A DNA stretch of 63,728 bases from JARKQH01 sp964631605 (GCA_964631605.1 CAZVYG010000020.1:1-63728), one strand, 5' to 3'. Counted from the first letter of the stretch, positions 25,818-35,856 are shown. Notes: generated by a model from the letters alone, not told the origin. A program made the numbers and translations.

Positions 25818-26573
25818 ATGGCTGCCATTGGCCGGTTCCAGAAGGGCGACGACATCTTTTACGCCAAGGTTGTCGAGGGCGAGGTGTATCCTGTGCGCGG
25901 GGACGTGTTCGGCTCTCCTTCGTTCGAGAGGAAGCCGATCAAGTTGAAGGGCGTCAAGACGCTGACCCCCGTGGCGCCTTCGAAAATCATCGCGGTGGGC
26001 TTGAATTACGCGGACCACGCGCGCGAGTCAGGCAAACCGCTGCCGAAGGAGCCGCTGTTCTGGCTTAAGGCAACCACCTCCTTGCTGCCGGACGGGGGCA
26101 AGATCGAGATCCCGTTTCCGCATCACCGGACCGATTACGAAGCAGAGCTGGCGATTGTCATCGGGCGGCGGGTGCGGAACGTGACCCCCACGGCGGCGGC
26201 GCGTTACATTTTTGGATATACCTGCGCGCAGGATATCAGTGATCGGACGATTCAAAACGCCGAGAGCCAGTGGGCGCGCGCCAAGAGTTTTGACACGTTT
26301 ACGCCGCTGGGACCGTGTGTGGAGACCAAGATTGACCCGCACGACCTCAACATTCAGCTCTTTCAGAACGGCCAGTTGCGCCAGAATTCCAATACCCGCC
26401 AGCTCATTTTCAACTGCTTCCAACTGGTCAGTTTCATCTCCACCAACCTGACCCTGTTGCCCGGCGATGTGATCCTCACCGGCACGCCCAGTGGGGTTGG
26501 TCCCATTCAATCCGGCGACCGGCTCGAGGTGCGCATCCAGGGGCTCACCCCACTGATCAATACTGTGAAGTAG
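25818..26573 (+). CDS. Fumarylacetoacetate hydrolase family protein
   Basis: A 251-residue cytoplasmic FAH-family enzyme that cleaves or isomerises beta-diketo or related keto acids. Family landmarks: GLNYADHARESG (61-72), DYEAELAIVIG (106-116) with metal ligands Glu108 and Glu110, the ligand Asp139 in CAQDISDR, and the terminal GDVILTGTPSGVGP. Length is normal. It follows the GH38-like gene by 76 bases and ends three bases from the convergent GH78 rhamnosidase stop, which suggests (not proves) a role in L-rhamnose-type diketo-acid catabolism. Confidence 0.9.
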   Translation: MAAIGRFQKGDDIFYAKVVEGEVYPVRGDVFGSPSFERKPIKLKGVKTLTPVAPSKIIAVGLNYADHARESGKPLPKEPLFWLKATTSLLPDGGKIEIPFPHHRTDYEAELAIVIGRRVRNVTPTAAARYIFGYTCAQDISDRTIQNAESQWARAKSFDTFTPLGPCVETKIDPHDLNIQLFQNGQLRQNSNTRQLIFNCFQLVSFISTNLTLLPGDVILTGTPSGVGPIQSGDRLEVRIQGLTPLINTVK

Positions 26574-26576
26574 TCC

Positions 26577-29500
26577 TCAAAGGGTGGAGCGGAATTCGTA
26601 TTGGCCGGAGGGGACTTGGAAGGTGGCGCTTCGGCTGTCCCGGCGCAGTGGTTTAAGCGGTGTGGAGCTGTGAAGGGTTTCGGTGACCGGCGCATTGGGA
26701 GCGGCCGGGACCACGACCATGGCCGTGGTGTTGGGAGGCAGCGTTACTGAGAGTGAGAGGTTGCGTCCATCACGACGCCAATGGCTGACGATGGGGCCAT
26801 GGAGGGACCGATAGGAGGCGCGCACCCAATTGAGGTCGCCGACGACGGCGGGCCGGATGATGATTTTCTTGAAGCCAGGCGAAGCGGGGTCCGGTTGGAT
26901 ACCCGCAAGATCGTGATAAAACCACTCGGTAATCTGGCCCAGCATGAAGTGGTTGTGAGAGGACTGCCGGCGGGCATCCCACGCCTCGGTGAGGCTGGTC
27001 GCGCCCTGTTTAAGCTGATAGCCGTAGCCCGGCTTGTCGGACTGGTTGTTCATGTCATAAATCACGTCGGAACGTCCGCCATCGGCGAGTGCCCGGAGCA
27101 GATATCGGTAGCCGACATCGCCGGCGGTCAGCGCGTTGCCGCGGGAGCGGACGTCCGAGACCACGCTCTCCAAAACGCCCGGGCGAGCAGTCGGCGGCAC
27201 CAGGTCCATCACCAAGGGAATGGAGTTGGCGCATTGCGAGCCGGTGGCATAGCGGGGCAGGGCAGGGGACCCCGGCGCAGCGTTGGGGTCGGCAGGGTGG
27301 AAGAATGCGTGGTTGAAAGACCGGGCGATGGCCTGCGCAAGGTCTCGGTATCCGCGGGCCTCGCGAGGTTTGGCAAGCCGTTTGGCGGCCTGAGAAAGAA
27401 TCCAAGTGTCGTAATAATAGAACGCCGTCGCGGTGAGAGCCGACGGTGTGAGCTGCGCGTAGCCGGGCGGGTTGGGACCGATGTCGTACCAATCGCCGAG
27501 CCCGTGCGAGACGATATGGTTGGTGGCGCGCGAACCCAGGTAGGCGACATAGGCCTCCATGACCGGGAAATAGCGGCGCAGTAAGTCAACATCCCCATTG
27601 AAGAGGTATTGCTGCCAGGGCACCAGGATGCAGGCGCTGCCCCACTCGGGGGAATCGCGGAAACCGCCATTAAACTGAACATACTCGGGTGCGATATCCG
27701 GAACCAGACCATCCGCCAACTGGGAATCGGCCATGTCGTTCAGAATTTTGGTGAACACTCGGGACAGATCGAATTCGTAGCGGAGGGCGGGTCCGTTGAG
27801 GTGGTCTTCCTCGAGCCAGCCGAGTTTTTCGCGGTGGGGACAATCGGTCATGACACTCATCATGTTGCTGCGCTGCGCCCAGCGAACGAGTCTGCGGATG
27901 CGGTTGAACAACTCATTGGAGCATTCGAAGTCGCCGACCGCTTCGGCGTGGGCATGAACCACAATCCCTTCGATAGACTCGACGGTTGGGAGTTCAGCGC
28001 CTTCGGGGGCTTCGCACTCGACCTGCAGGTAACGCGCGCCGTGATAGAAGAATCTGGGGAACCAGGTTTCGGAACCCGTGCCCGCCAGGGTGTATTTCCA
28101 ATAAGCGACTCCCCCGCCGCAGGAGGATCGGTCCGCCAGGCCTTTGGCATCCACAAGTTCGGCGGGGATGATTTTGACGGAGCTGCCGGCGGAGCCGCGC
28201 ACGCGCAAACGCGGCATCAGGGAGGCATTTTGGCCAAGGTCATACACCGCGATGGAGGAGCTGATGCGGTTCGTCGCGCGGACGGGCAGCGTTTCATGGG
28301 CAGTAATGGGCGGCGCGGCGCACGAATAGCCGCGCAGGACGCCGCCGGGGCCGGGGACCGTAAGCGCGGCTTTCCACGCCGAGTCGTCAAAGCCCGGTTT
28401 TGACCAGCCGGCGAGTTCGAGGCGGGCATCGTAATCTTCGCCGCCAAAGACGCAGGAAAAAGTGATGGGGCCCGGCGCGAGTTTCCATTGGGGGTCTGTC
28501 ACGAGGAGGTCCGTGGTGCCGTCGGCATATTCTATCACGAGCTGGCCGGTGGCTTTCAAGGGGCCGAAGGAGCCTTTGAACTTGGTATAACGGCCGCCGA
28601 CGACGTTATACATGCCGTTCCCCAGGAGCAGTCCGGCGGCGTTGGGCCCCTCGCGCAGGTGTGGCGTGAGGTCATAGGTGTCGTAGAGGCAGGTCTTGTC
28701 ATACCTGGTCCAACCGGGTGGAAACAAAGCCGGTCCCACCTTGGCGCCGTTGACAGACAATTCATAACAACCGAGGCCGCAGAGGTGGATGACGGCGCGG
28801 CGCAGGCCCGGTTTGACCGTAAACTCCCGCCGCAGCATCAGCGTCTGGGGCCCCGGCGGGGCCTCCTCGCGGCTGAGGAATCCGTCGGTCAGTCCGATCT
28901 TGCCCCAACCGTAATCCTCGACGGAATCTTTGGCCGACACTTTGGCGCCGCGAGCCACGTTTTGGCCGGAGCTGAACACCTCGAGTTCGGAAAATGCGCA
29001 GCAATAAAGTTCGTCGCGCTTCCACAGCGACGTGGCGGTGACACGTACAAACCGCGCCTGGAGGTTGTGCACGGGGACGACGACGGGGTTGGCCCCCGGG
29101 TTCGGCAGATCGGCCGCAGTCTGGTCGTGGAGCAGGACGGGGTGGGCGAAATCGGATTGCAGGCTGGCCTCGATTTTGAAGCGGAGGGGGAAACCAAAGC
29201 CGGTTCTGTTGCCGTGCCGCGCGACGGGGTGGAGGCGAATTTCGGAGAGCGGGCGGGCAACCCGGAGGTCAACCTGCACCCATTTGATTTCGTTGGATTG
29301 GGGGGTGGTGGCGGAGTGATAGCCGATAAAAAGAGGTGGGCGGGGGTTGGTGCTGCCGCCAATCCAATGCGCCTTCCAGTCGGCGGGATCGAGGATGCCA
29401 GTGGTCCACGAGGCGGCCGCACTCCAGTCCGAGGGCTTGCCGTCCTTGTCCCAGGCGCGAACCTTCCAGAAGACCTGCTGGGAGGAGCGCAGGGCTTTGC

Positions 29501-29798
29501 CGGCATAGGGAACAAGCAGGTTCTGATCGGTGCGGCGTTTGCCGCTGTCCCAGAGGTCCCCGCGATTTTGGTCGAGCAGCGTCCGCGAGGAGGCGACCAG
29601 GATTTGACAGGCGGTTTGTTTCTGGCCCTGCGTTTGACTTTCGAGTTTCCAGGAGAGTCGGGGCGCCGGCACATCCACGCCCAGGGGATCGGTTCCATAT
29701 TCACAGCGCGGGTCCGTCACCCGCCAGTCCGCGGCGGCAAGTGCCGCCGAACTCCAGGCCGCAAGGAGACCTGCCAAAAAGCAAATAAGCGTTCGCAT
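26577..29798 (-). CDS. Alpha-L-rhamnosidase (GH78), secreted
   Basis: A 1073-residue exported enzyme releasing L-rhamnose from glycosides or polysaccharides. Signal peptide MRTLICFLAGLLAAWSSAALA; then the N-terminal fibronectin-like module (DPLGVDVPAPRLSWKL), an F5/8-type module (~170-330, including VARGAKVSAKDS and GLTDGF), the rhamnosidase-N domain (ELSVNGAKVGPALFPPGWTRYDK), the catalytic (alpha/alpha)6 barrel beginning near the hallmark DCPHREKLGWLEED (Asp652), and a C-terminal beta domain. The start at 29798 gives the signal peptide; the frame is open upstream but antisense to the MFS gene. It is convergent with the FAH gene. Confidence 0.93.
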   Translation of the reverse strand: MRTLICFLAGLLAAWSSAALAAADWRVTDPRCEYGTDPLGVDVPAPRLSWKLESQTQGQKQTACQILVASSRTLLDQNRGDLWDSGKRRTDQNLLVPYAGKALRSSQQVFWKVRAWDKDGKPSDWSAAASWTTGILDPADWKAHWIGGSTNPRPPLFIGYHSATTPQSNEIKWVQVDLRVARPLSEIRLHPVARHGNRTGFGFPLRFKIEASLQSDFAHPVLLHDQTAADLPNPGANPVVVPVHNLQARFVRVTATSLWKRDELYCCAFSELEVFSSGQNVARGAKVSAKDSVEDYGWGKIGLTDGFLSREEAPPGPQTLMLRREFTVKPGLRRAVIHLCGLGCYELSVNGAKVGPALFPPGWTRYDKTCLYDTYDLTPHLREGPNAAGLLLGNGMYNVVGGRYTKFKGSFGPLKATGQLVIEYADGTTDLLVTDPQWKLAPGPITFSCVFGGEDYDARLELAGWSKPGFDDSAWKAALTVPGPGGVLRGYSCAAPPITAHETLPVRATNRISSSIAVYDLGQNASLMPRLRVRGSAGSSVKIIPAELVDAKGLADRSSCGGGVAYWKYTLAGTGSETWFPRFFYHGARYLQVECEAPEGAELPTVESIEGIVVHAHAEAVGDFECSNELFNRIRRLVRWAQRSNMMSVMTDCPHREKLGWLEEDHLNGPALRYEFDLSRVFTKILNDMADSQLADGLVPDIAPEYVQFNGGFRDSPEWGSACILVPWQQYLFNGDVDLLRRYFPVMEAYVAYLGSRATNHIVSHGLGDWYDIGPNPPGYAQLTPSALTATAFYYYDTWILSQAAKRLAKPREARGYRDLAQAIARSFNHAFFHPADPNAAPGSPALPRYATGSQCANSIPLVMDLVPPTARPGVLESVVSDVRSRGNALTAGDVGYRYLLRALADGGRSDVIYDMNNQSDKPGYGYQLKQGATSLTEAWDARRQSSHNHFMLGQITEWFYHDLAGIQPDPASPGFKKIIIRPAVVGDLNWVRASYRSLHGPIVSHWRRDGRNLSLSVTLPPNTTAMVVVPAAPNAPVTETLHSSTPLKPLRRDSRSATFQVPSGQYEFRSTL

Positions 29799-29904
29799 AA
29801 CCCCAGCAGAGTAGAAACATCGGCCCGCCAAGCGCAACCCCGGCTCTGGGCGGCGGTCGCCGGCGCGACGCGCAAAGAGATTGCTCGACAACTGGCGGGA
29901 GCGC

Positions 29905-31296
29905 ATGCTGACGCGGTTGGTGACCGCGAACATTCATCCGTCAGAGAGCGTGAGGGCAGGGGAAGCCACTTTTCCGCCGGGCCTGCACAATGCCTATTGG
30001 TTTTCGATCTTTAACGCCTTCTCCTACCAGATTGTGCTGGGCAGCCCGATGATTCTCTATTCGAAAAGCCTCGGGGCCAGCGCGACCGTGCTGGGCGTCA
30101 TCGCGGGCATGATGCCGTTACTGGTCATTTTCCAGATCCCGGCGGCGAGTCATATTCCGCGACTGGGATTCCGGCGATTTGTGTATGCCGGTTGGGGAAC
30201 CCGGGTGATGTTCATCTTCGCCATGGCCCTGGTGCCGTTGACCGGGAGTTTCCTGGATGCGCGGAATCGGCTGGCCTTGCTGTTGGTCTTGCTGTTCGGA
30301 TTCAACCTGTCGCGAGGCATTTCCAGTTGCGCCTGGCTGCCGTGGATCACGGCCCTGGTGCCGGAATCGCTGCGCGGAAAATACCTGGCCCGCGATGCGG
30401 CGGTGCAGAATCTGGCGAGTTTTTTTACGTTCCTCATTGCCGCGGGTTGTCTGGCGGGGCAGCCGCAGCCGTGGCAATTCGCCGTCCTCTTCGCGTTCAG
30501 CGCGGTCAATGGCGCGGTCAGTCTGGCCTTTCTGAAACGGATGCCGGATGCGCCGATTCCGGAGGAGGTTCGCGCGTCGAAAGGGCCGGTGCCCTGGCTG
30601 GCGATGGCGCGGTTTGATCCTTTCAAGCGGCTGTTGATGATGATTGTGGGATGGTCAGTGGCCTACGGCGGCATGACGGCCTTCACCGTGGCATTCCTCA
30701 AAGCGCAGACCGGGATGGGAGAGGGGCAAATCCTGCTGGTCACCTCGGCGTCGTTCTTGGGCGGATTAAGCAGTCTTTGGCTGATTGGCTGGCGGCTGGA
30801 CCGATTGGGGAGCAAGCCCGTCCTGACCTTTTGCTGCACGGCCTGGCTGGCGGTGCTGGCCGGGTGGTTGCTGCTGGCGGGCGGGGCCTATCCGGCCGGC
30901 CTGGGGGTGCTCCTGGCGCTGCAATTCTTCATGGGCCTGCTGGCAGCCCTGGTGCAGATGGCCAACACCCGCCTGGCCATGGCCGTGATTCCCCCGATGG
31001 GGCGAAACCATTTTTTTGCGATTTACTCGGTGGTGGGCAACGTGACTTTGGGGCTGGCGCCGGTGGGCTGGGGAATCCTAATTGACGCCGTGGGCGCTCA
31101 CTCGTCGCAATGGCTGGGGTTGAGCTGGAACCGCTACAGTGTCTTTTACGCGGCGACCGCGGTGGTTTTTCTCGTGACGATTGCGTTGTCCCGACGCCTG
31201 CACGAACCGGCCGCGGCCAGCATGGAGGACCTCCTGCGCGAGATTCTCATTCAGTCCCCGCTGCGGTTCTGGCTGCGGCTCTGGCCGCGAGGATAG
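29905..31296 (+). CDS. MFS transporter
   Basis: A 463-residue inner-membrane protein with about 11-12 hydrophobic helices, e.g. ATVLGVIAGMMPLLVIF, MFIFAMALVPL, LLLVLLFGFNLS, and a loop between helices 6 and 7 near residue 210. Probably exports or imports a small solute, perhaps a sugar released by the adjacent GH78. The ATG at 29905 has a GGGAG-like site; a TTG at 29881 in the same frame is also possible. It ends 16 bases from the convergent acyltransferase gene. Confidence 0.85.
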   Translation: MLTRLVTANIHPSESVRAGEATFPPGLHNAYWFSIFNAFSYQIVLGSPMILYSKSLGASATVLGVIAGMMPLLVIFQIPAASHIPRLGFRRFVYAGWGTRVMFIFAMALVPLTGSFLDARNRLALLLVLLFGFNLSRGISSCAWLPWITALVPESLRGKYLARDAAVQNLASFFTFLIAAGCLAGQPQPWQFAVLFAFSAVNGAVSLAFLKRMPDAPIPEEVRASKGPVPWLAMARFDPFKRLLMMIVGWSVAYGGMTAFTVAFLKAQTGMGEGQILLVTSASFLGGLSSLWLIGWRLDRLGSKPVLTFCCTAWLAVLAGWLLLAGGAYPAGLGVLLALQFFMGLLAALVQMANTRLAMAVIPPMGRNHFFAIYSVVGNVTLGLAPVGWGILIDAVGAHSSQWLGLSWNRYSVFYAATAVVFLVTIALSRRLHEPAAASMEDLLREILIQSPLRFWLRLWPRG

Positions 31297-31312
31297 CCCT
31301 CGCCGACCGGAC

Positions 31313-32596
31313 TCAGATCCCAACCTCGCGAGTGGTTGCCAGGGCACAGTTCTCCGCCGGCTGACCCGTTGGAACTGCCAAAGCCGACGGCACAGCCGGT
31401 TTGCCGAACGGTCGGGGCATTTCAGAGCGACAGGACCGTTTGCCGTCGAGCACCAAGAGCAGGGAGGGTGCGTGCCGCCGCATCAGAAAATAACCGGCAA
31501 GGGAGAGGGTCACCGTCGTGAACCAGACGAAGCCCAAAAGTAACAGGTCTGCGCCGTTGTGCGAGGCCTTCGGCAGCGTATGGCCCACGACCATGGAAAT
31601 GCAGAAGAGGACGCAAAAATGCGCTGCAAACAGGAAAAAAGAGGCGGGAGACAGAATACGACACATTCGCCACACCGGAGAAACCGGCAAGGGCAGGGTG
31701 GCGGCCAGCACAACCAGCAGGGTGCCGGATACGCGGGCAATTTTGTCACACAAAAGCCTGGCCGCCGGATCGGTCGGAGCAAAACTCGCGCCCAGCGCCG
31801 CCGAGATGACCAGCGCCGCAGTGGTCAGCCATAATATGGGCCGCGTTGCCGGGGTGGAGCTCAGACAGACGCGGCTGATACCCATCCAGGCGCCAATGGC
31901 GAAAAACAGCAGCGAAAAGGACCGCGGGACGCCGCCGGGCACCACGTCCAGAGGCCCGATCAACCAATAAGCGCACAAAAAAGCCAACCCGAGCGGCAGC
32001 AGGCGGCGTGGAATCAGATTGAAGATGGGGGCCAGCGCCACAAAGAGTATCAAGTCGCGCACAAACCAAAGTGGAGCGTTGACCGGATAGATCGGCCAGC
32101 CGCCGAACGCCTTTGTCACGGAGGCAAGGGTCAACTGTGTGCCCGGCTCGGGTTCCTGCCCCAGGAAGAAGTATTTGCCCGCCGAAGGGCTGGAGAACAC
32201 CAGCAGCCCCAGGAGATTCCAAGCGACGTAAGGGACCAACAGGCTGAAAAACCGGGATCGAAGCTTTTCCCGATATTGGGCGCGCGATACTGGCCCGTCC
32301 CGAAAGAAGAGAAACCCCGCTGCCAAAAGGAATGTCGAGGTCGCCACCTGACAAATCAGCATTAGAAACCTGATAATCCATTCCTCAAGGCCCGAGCAGG
32401 ACGCCCCCGGCGACGGTGCCACGCAGCGGTCGAGGACGTAAGCGCACGAGTGAACGCCCACCACCGCCAGTGCCAACGGAAAACGGAATGCCTGAATGGC
32501 GTCAATCCATCGGGCCGTGGCCGACGAATGGCGGGCGACTTCCAGGTGCTCGGAGGCAGGAGCCGGAGGCCGAAGCAGTTCGCAGGTGGTGTTCAT
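31313..32596 (-). CDS. Acyltransferase 3 family membrane protein
   Basis: A 427-residue integral membrane protein with about ten helices. The first helix FPLALAVVGVHSC carries the His expected in the acyltransferase-3 core, followed by FLLAAGFLFFRDGPVSRAQYREKLRSRFFSLLVPYVAWN, which is the family's R-x(10-12)-R-ii-PY pattern. Such enzymes O-acetylate or succinylate surface sugars. The C-terminal ~45 residues are basic and variable. It stands alone; the AT-rich segment upstream is its likely promoter. Confidence 0.85.
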   Translation of the reverse strand: MNTTCELLRPPAPASEHLEVARHSSATARWIDAIQAFRFPLALAVVGVHSCAYVLDRCVAPSPGASCSGLEEWIIRFLMLICQVATSTFLLAAGFLFFRDGPVSRAQYREKLRSRFFSLLVPYVAWNLLGLLVFSSPSAGKYFFLGQEPEPGTQLTLASVTKAFGGWPIYPVNAPLWFVRDLILFVALAPIFNLIPRRLLPLGLAFLCAYWLIGPLDVVPGGVPRSFSLLFFAIGAWMGISRVCLSSTPATRPILWLTTAALVISAALGASFAPTDPAARLLCDKIARVSGTLLVVLAATLPLPVSPVWRMCRILSPASFFLFAAHFCVLFCISMVVGHTLPKASHNGADLLLLGFVWFTTVTLSLAGYFLMRRHAPSLLLVLDGKRSCRSEMPRPFGKPAVPSALAVPTGQPAENCALATTREVGI

Positions 32597-32751
32597 CCTA
32601 CGAAACAGGCCTTGGTAAATGCGGCACAACCTTCCAAACCCAGGAAGGGCAAGGGTCACAAATCAGTGGCGGTACAGCAAACACAGGCTCTTTGCAGGGA
32701 CGAAAGAGCCCGTTTCGTGCCAAATTCGTGGATGAGGGCGGCTGGGATAAT

Positions 32752-32775
32752 TAAATATAACAAACATTGTGCGAA
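32752..32775 (-). promoter_or_regulatory. AT-rich promoter-like segment upstream of the acyltransferase
   Basis: In the 237-bp gap between lepB and the acyltransferase gene, the minus strand carries a rare AT-rich run with TATATT and TTTAAT as -10 candidates. No near-consensus -35 is present. Apart from this the gap shows no gene. Confidence 0.3.
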
Positions 32776-32833
32776 ATAAAGGCGGGAATTCGAGCCAACC
32801 TTGCGGTGCTTGCGCCACCATGCGTTTTCGCCT

Positions 32834-34048
32834 TTAGCGGTGATAACCGACCCCAAACCGCTTGGTAATCGGCCAATAAACGAAGAACGATTTGCCTATA
32901 ACATATTTGGCTGGGAAATAGCCCCACGCCCGCGAGTCGAGGCTGTTGACGGTATTGTCGCCCATCACCATGTAATGGTCTTTGGGGATCAGCACACCCT
33001 CCGGTTTGCCTTCAAAGAACGGCGCGAGGCCGAACCCGGCGATATGTCCCGAATAATGGCTGTCGCGCGGCGCCTGGTTGGTGTCGAAGGAATAGACATT
33101 TTCGAAGTGCGGCGTCGAAGCGGTGATTTTCTCGCCGTTGACCACGATATGGCGGTCCGGGCTGATCTGGAGCCGCTCGCCCCCAAGTCCCACCAGGCGT
33201 TTGATGTAAAACTGGTCGGCCGGAATGCTCCAGCGGTCGGTTTCGCGGTAAGCCTCGGGAATGCCCTTGGTCTCAAAGACGATGATTTCTCCCCGGCGCG
33301 GCGGGCGGAAGTTGTAAGTGAGGCGGTCCACGAAAAGATGGTCGCCGGCGACGACCTTCAGGCGGATGACCTCCTCGCCTTTGCGGTAGAATTTGCGGGG
33401 CTGCAGGCCGGCGCGCTGGGCCAGCGTGAGGCTGCCGTAATCGGGCGGAAAGAAAATCCAATGGGTCACGCCGCCGATGTTAAGAGTTTGGTAGATGTTA
33501 AATATAAGTATTTTGAATGGCTGGTTGACGGCCAACAGTTCGCCGTCGGTTTTGGCGCGGACGACGACATAGGAAACGCCGGCAAACCATTCCCGAATGC
33601 GTTCCAGACCCGTGGGAATTTCGAATCGTTCGGCGTTCCCCTGCTCTCCCGGGCGGTGGCGGGTCAGGTCGGGGACCGAGGTGACACCGTAGAGGGTGGG
33701 CTGCATGGAGCCGGTGGGAATCTTGAAGGGCTGGAGGAAGAACGTGCGGATGCCCATGGCGATGGCCAGGGCGACCAGGAGCACCTCGACGTTTTCCCTC
33801 CAGGCCGGATGCGGGTAAGGCTTGAGCCATTTGTTGGCCGTTTTTTCGAGGTTCTCCATTTGTTGGTGGAGGGCGGCTTTGTCGGCGCCGGCGGCCAAGG
33901 CATGGCGCAGTTCAGCGATGGCGGATTGCAGCGCTTCGACCGCCTGGGGCGAAAGCACGTCGCGCTGATGATGGAGGAGCTTTTGGACGTGACGGCGCAT
34001 CGCGGTGGCATGGCGCACCGTGCGCGAGAGGAACCATCGGGAGATCAT
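32834..34048 (-). CDS. lepB: Signal peptidase I
   Basis: A 404-residue inner-membrane protease that removes signal peptides. An N-terminal helical extension (residues ~1-80, coiled-coil-like) precedes one membrane helix (~87-103). Catalytic Ser114 is in PTGSMQPTL, Lys283 in FYIKRLVG, and boxes D/E are present as GDN (363-365) and SRAWG (372-376). Ser-Lys spacing is 169 residues against about 55 in E. coli LepB, so there is a ~110-residue insertion (including RFEIPTGLERIREWF and IYQTLNIGGVTHWIFF). The start at 34048 lies 17 bases after the lepA stop; lepA-lepB is a common pairing. Confidence 0.95.
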   Translation of the reverse strand: MISRWFLSRTVRHATAMRRHVQKLLHHQRDVLSPQAVEALQSAIAELRHALAAGADKAALHQQMENLEKTANKWLKPYPHPAWRENVEVLLVALAIAMGIRTFFLQPFKIPTGSMQPTLYGVTSVPDLTRHRPGEQGNAERFEIPTGLERIREWFAGVSYVVVRAKTDGELLAVNQPFKILIFNIYQTLNIGGVTHWIFFPPDYGSLTLAQRAGLQPRKFYRKGEEVIRLKVVAGDHLFVDRLTYNFRPPRRGEIIVFETKGIPEAYRETDRWSIPADQFYIKRLVGLGGERLQISPDRHIVVNGEKITASTPHFENVYSFDTNQAPRDSHYSGHIAGFGLAPFFEGKPEGVLIPKDHYMVMGDNTVNSLDSRAWGYFPAKYVIGKSFFVYWPITKRFGVGYHR

Positions 34049-34065
34049 GAGTGGCGGCTCCAGGA

Positions 34066-35856
34066 TCAGGCTTTCAACACTTCGATAAAGGCTTCCTGGG
34101 GGATGTTGACCGAGCCGACGGCTTTCATGCGTTTTTTGCCTTCCTTTTGTTTTTCGAGCAGTTTGCGTTTGCGCGTGATATCCCCGCCGTAGCACTTGGC
34201 GGTCACGTCCTTGCGCAAGGCGCCGACCGTTTCGCGAGCGATGATTTTTCCGCCGATGGCAGCCTGAATGGCGACGGCGTATTGCTGGCGGGGGATGACT
34301 TCCTTGAGCTTGGCGGCCAGGGCGCGTCCCCTGCCCTCCGCCTTGTCGCGGTGAACGATGCAGGAAAAGGCGTCCACGGACTCGCCATTGACCAGCATAT
34401 CGAGCTTGACCATGTCGGAGGGCTGGTAACCGGCATGTTGGTAATCCATCGAGCCGTAGCCGCGGGTGAGGCTTTTGATGCGGTCGTGGAAGTCAATCAG
34501 GATTTCATTGAGCGGCACCAGGCTGGTCAGCATGACGCGGCGGGAATCCAGGGTTTCGGTGTGGTCCACCGTGCCCCGTTTCTCCGAGATCAGCGCCATC
34601 ATGTCGCCGATATTCTCGTTGGGACAGATGACAAAGGCGCGCACGACCGGTTCCTCGATTTTTTGAATGTAATTGGGCTCGGGCAGGTAGGCCGGGTTGT
34701 CAACCTCCTTGACCGTGCCATCCGTGAGGGTGACGCGGTAAATCACGCTGGGATAGGTGGCAATGATGTCCATGCCGTATTCGCGGCGGAGTCGTTCCTG
34801 GACGATTTCCAGGTGCAGGAGGCCGAGGAAGCCGCAGCGAAAACCGAAGCCGAGCGCCACCGAGGTTTCGGGTTGGTAAACAAAGGCCGAGTCGTTAAGC
34901 TGCAGCTTGGCGAGATTGGCCTTGAGGTGCTCGTAATCGGCGGTGTTAATGGGGTAAAGACCGCTGAACACCATCGGATGGATTTCCTGGAAGCCGGGCA
35001 AGGCGGGTGAAGGATGGCGTGGGTCCGTGATGGTGTCGCCCATCTTCACTTCCTGGGGCGACTTGATGTTGGCGGTGAGGTAGCCGGTTTCGCCCGCTTC
35101 GAGCCTTTCGCGGACGTAGGGTTTGGGGTTGAAACTGCCCACTTCCTTGACCTCGACGTTCTTGCCGGAATGCAGGAGTTTCACCTGCATTCCCGGCTTG
35201 AGCTCGCCATTAAAGACACGGACATGGCTGACGACGCCCTTGTAGGTGTCGAAGTAGGAATCGAACACCAGGGCCTGGAGCGAGGGGGCGGCGGTGGGAG
35301 TGGGTGGCGGAATCCGGGTGACGATCGCCTCGAGGATTTCATCAATGCCAATGCCTTCCTTGGCGCTGGCGAGAATCGCGGTGTCGGCGGGGATGGCGAG
35401 GATATCCTCAAGCTGCTGCTTGGCCAAAGGCACGTTGGCGTGCGGCAAATCAATCTTGTTGATAATGGGAATGATGGCCAGGTTCTGCTTCATGGCCAGG
35501 TGCACGTTGGCCACGGTTTGGGCCTCGACGCCCTGGGCCGCATCAACAATCAGCAGCGCTCCTTCACAGGCGCTCAGGCTGCGCGAAACTTCGTAGGAGA
35601 AATCCACATGACCCGGAGTATCTATGAGGTTCAACTCGTAGGTCTCTCCGTTTGCCGCTTGGTAGAGCATGGTGACGGGGTGCGCCTTGATCGTGATGCC
35701 CCGTTCCTTCTCGAGGTCCATCGAGTCCAGGAGCTGGTCTTCCATTTCCCGCGTGGAAATGGTGCCCGTACGATGCAACAGACGATCCGACAGGGTCGTC
35801 TTGCCATGGTCAATATGGGCAATAATGCTAAAGTTTCTAATGTGCGCTACATCCAT
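34066..35856 (-). CDS. lepA: Elongation factor 4 (ribosomal back-translocase)
   Basis: A 596-residue translational GTPase that acts on stalled or mistranslocated ribosomes. P-loop AHIDHGKTTL (residues 13-22), switch II DTPGHVDF, NKID, and SAK motifs are intact. The C-terminal LepA domain ends PQEAFIEVLKA, as in other full-length family members. Starts MDVAHIRNFSIIAHIDHG, so length and start match the family. lepB follows after 17 bases. Confidence 0.98.
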   Translation of the reverse strand: MDVAHIRNFSIIAHIDHGKTTLSDRLLHRTGTISTREMEDQLLDSMDLEKERGITIKAHPVTMLYQAANGETYELNLIDTPGHVDFSYEVSRSLSACEGALLIVDAAQGVEAQTVANVHLAMKQNLAIIPIINKIDLPHANVPLAKQQLEDILAIPADTAILASAKEGIGIDEILEAIVTRIPPPTPTAAPSLQALVFDSYFDTYKGVVSHVRVFNGELKPGMQVKLLHSGKNVEVKEVGSFNPKPYVRERLEAGETGYLTANIKSPQEVKMGDTITDPRHPSPALPGFQEIHPMVFSGLYPINTADYEHLKANLAKLQLNDSAFVYQPETSVALGFGFRCGFLGLLHLEIVQERLRREYGMDIIATYPSVIYRVTLTDGTVKEVDNPAYLPEPNYIQKIEEPVVRAFVICPNENIGDMMALISEKRGTVDHTETLDSRRVMLTSLVPLNEILIDFHDRIKSLTRGYGSMDYQHAGYQPSDMVKLDMLVNGESVDAFSCIVHRDKAEGRGRALAAKLKEVIPRQQYAVAIQAAIGGKIIARETVGALRKDVTAKCYGGDITRKRKLLEKQKEGKKRMKAVGSVNIPQEAFIEVLKA

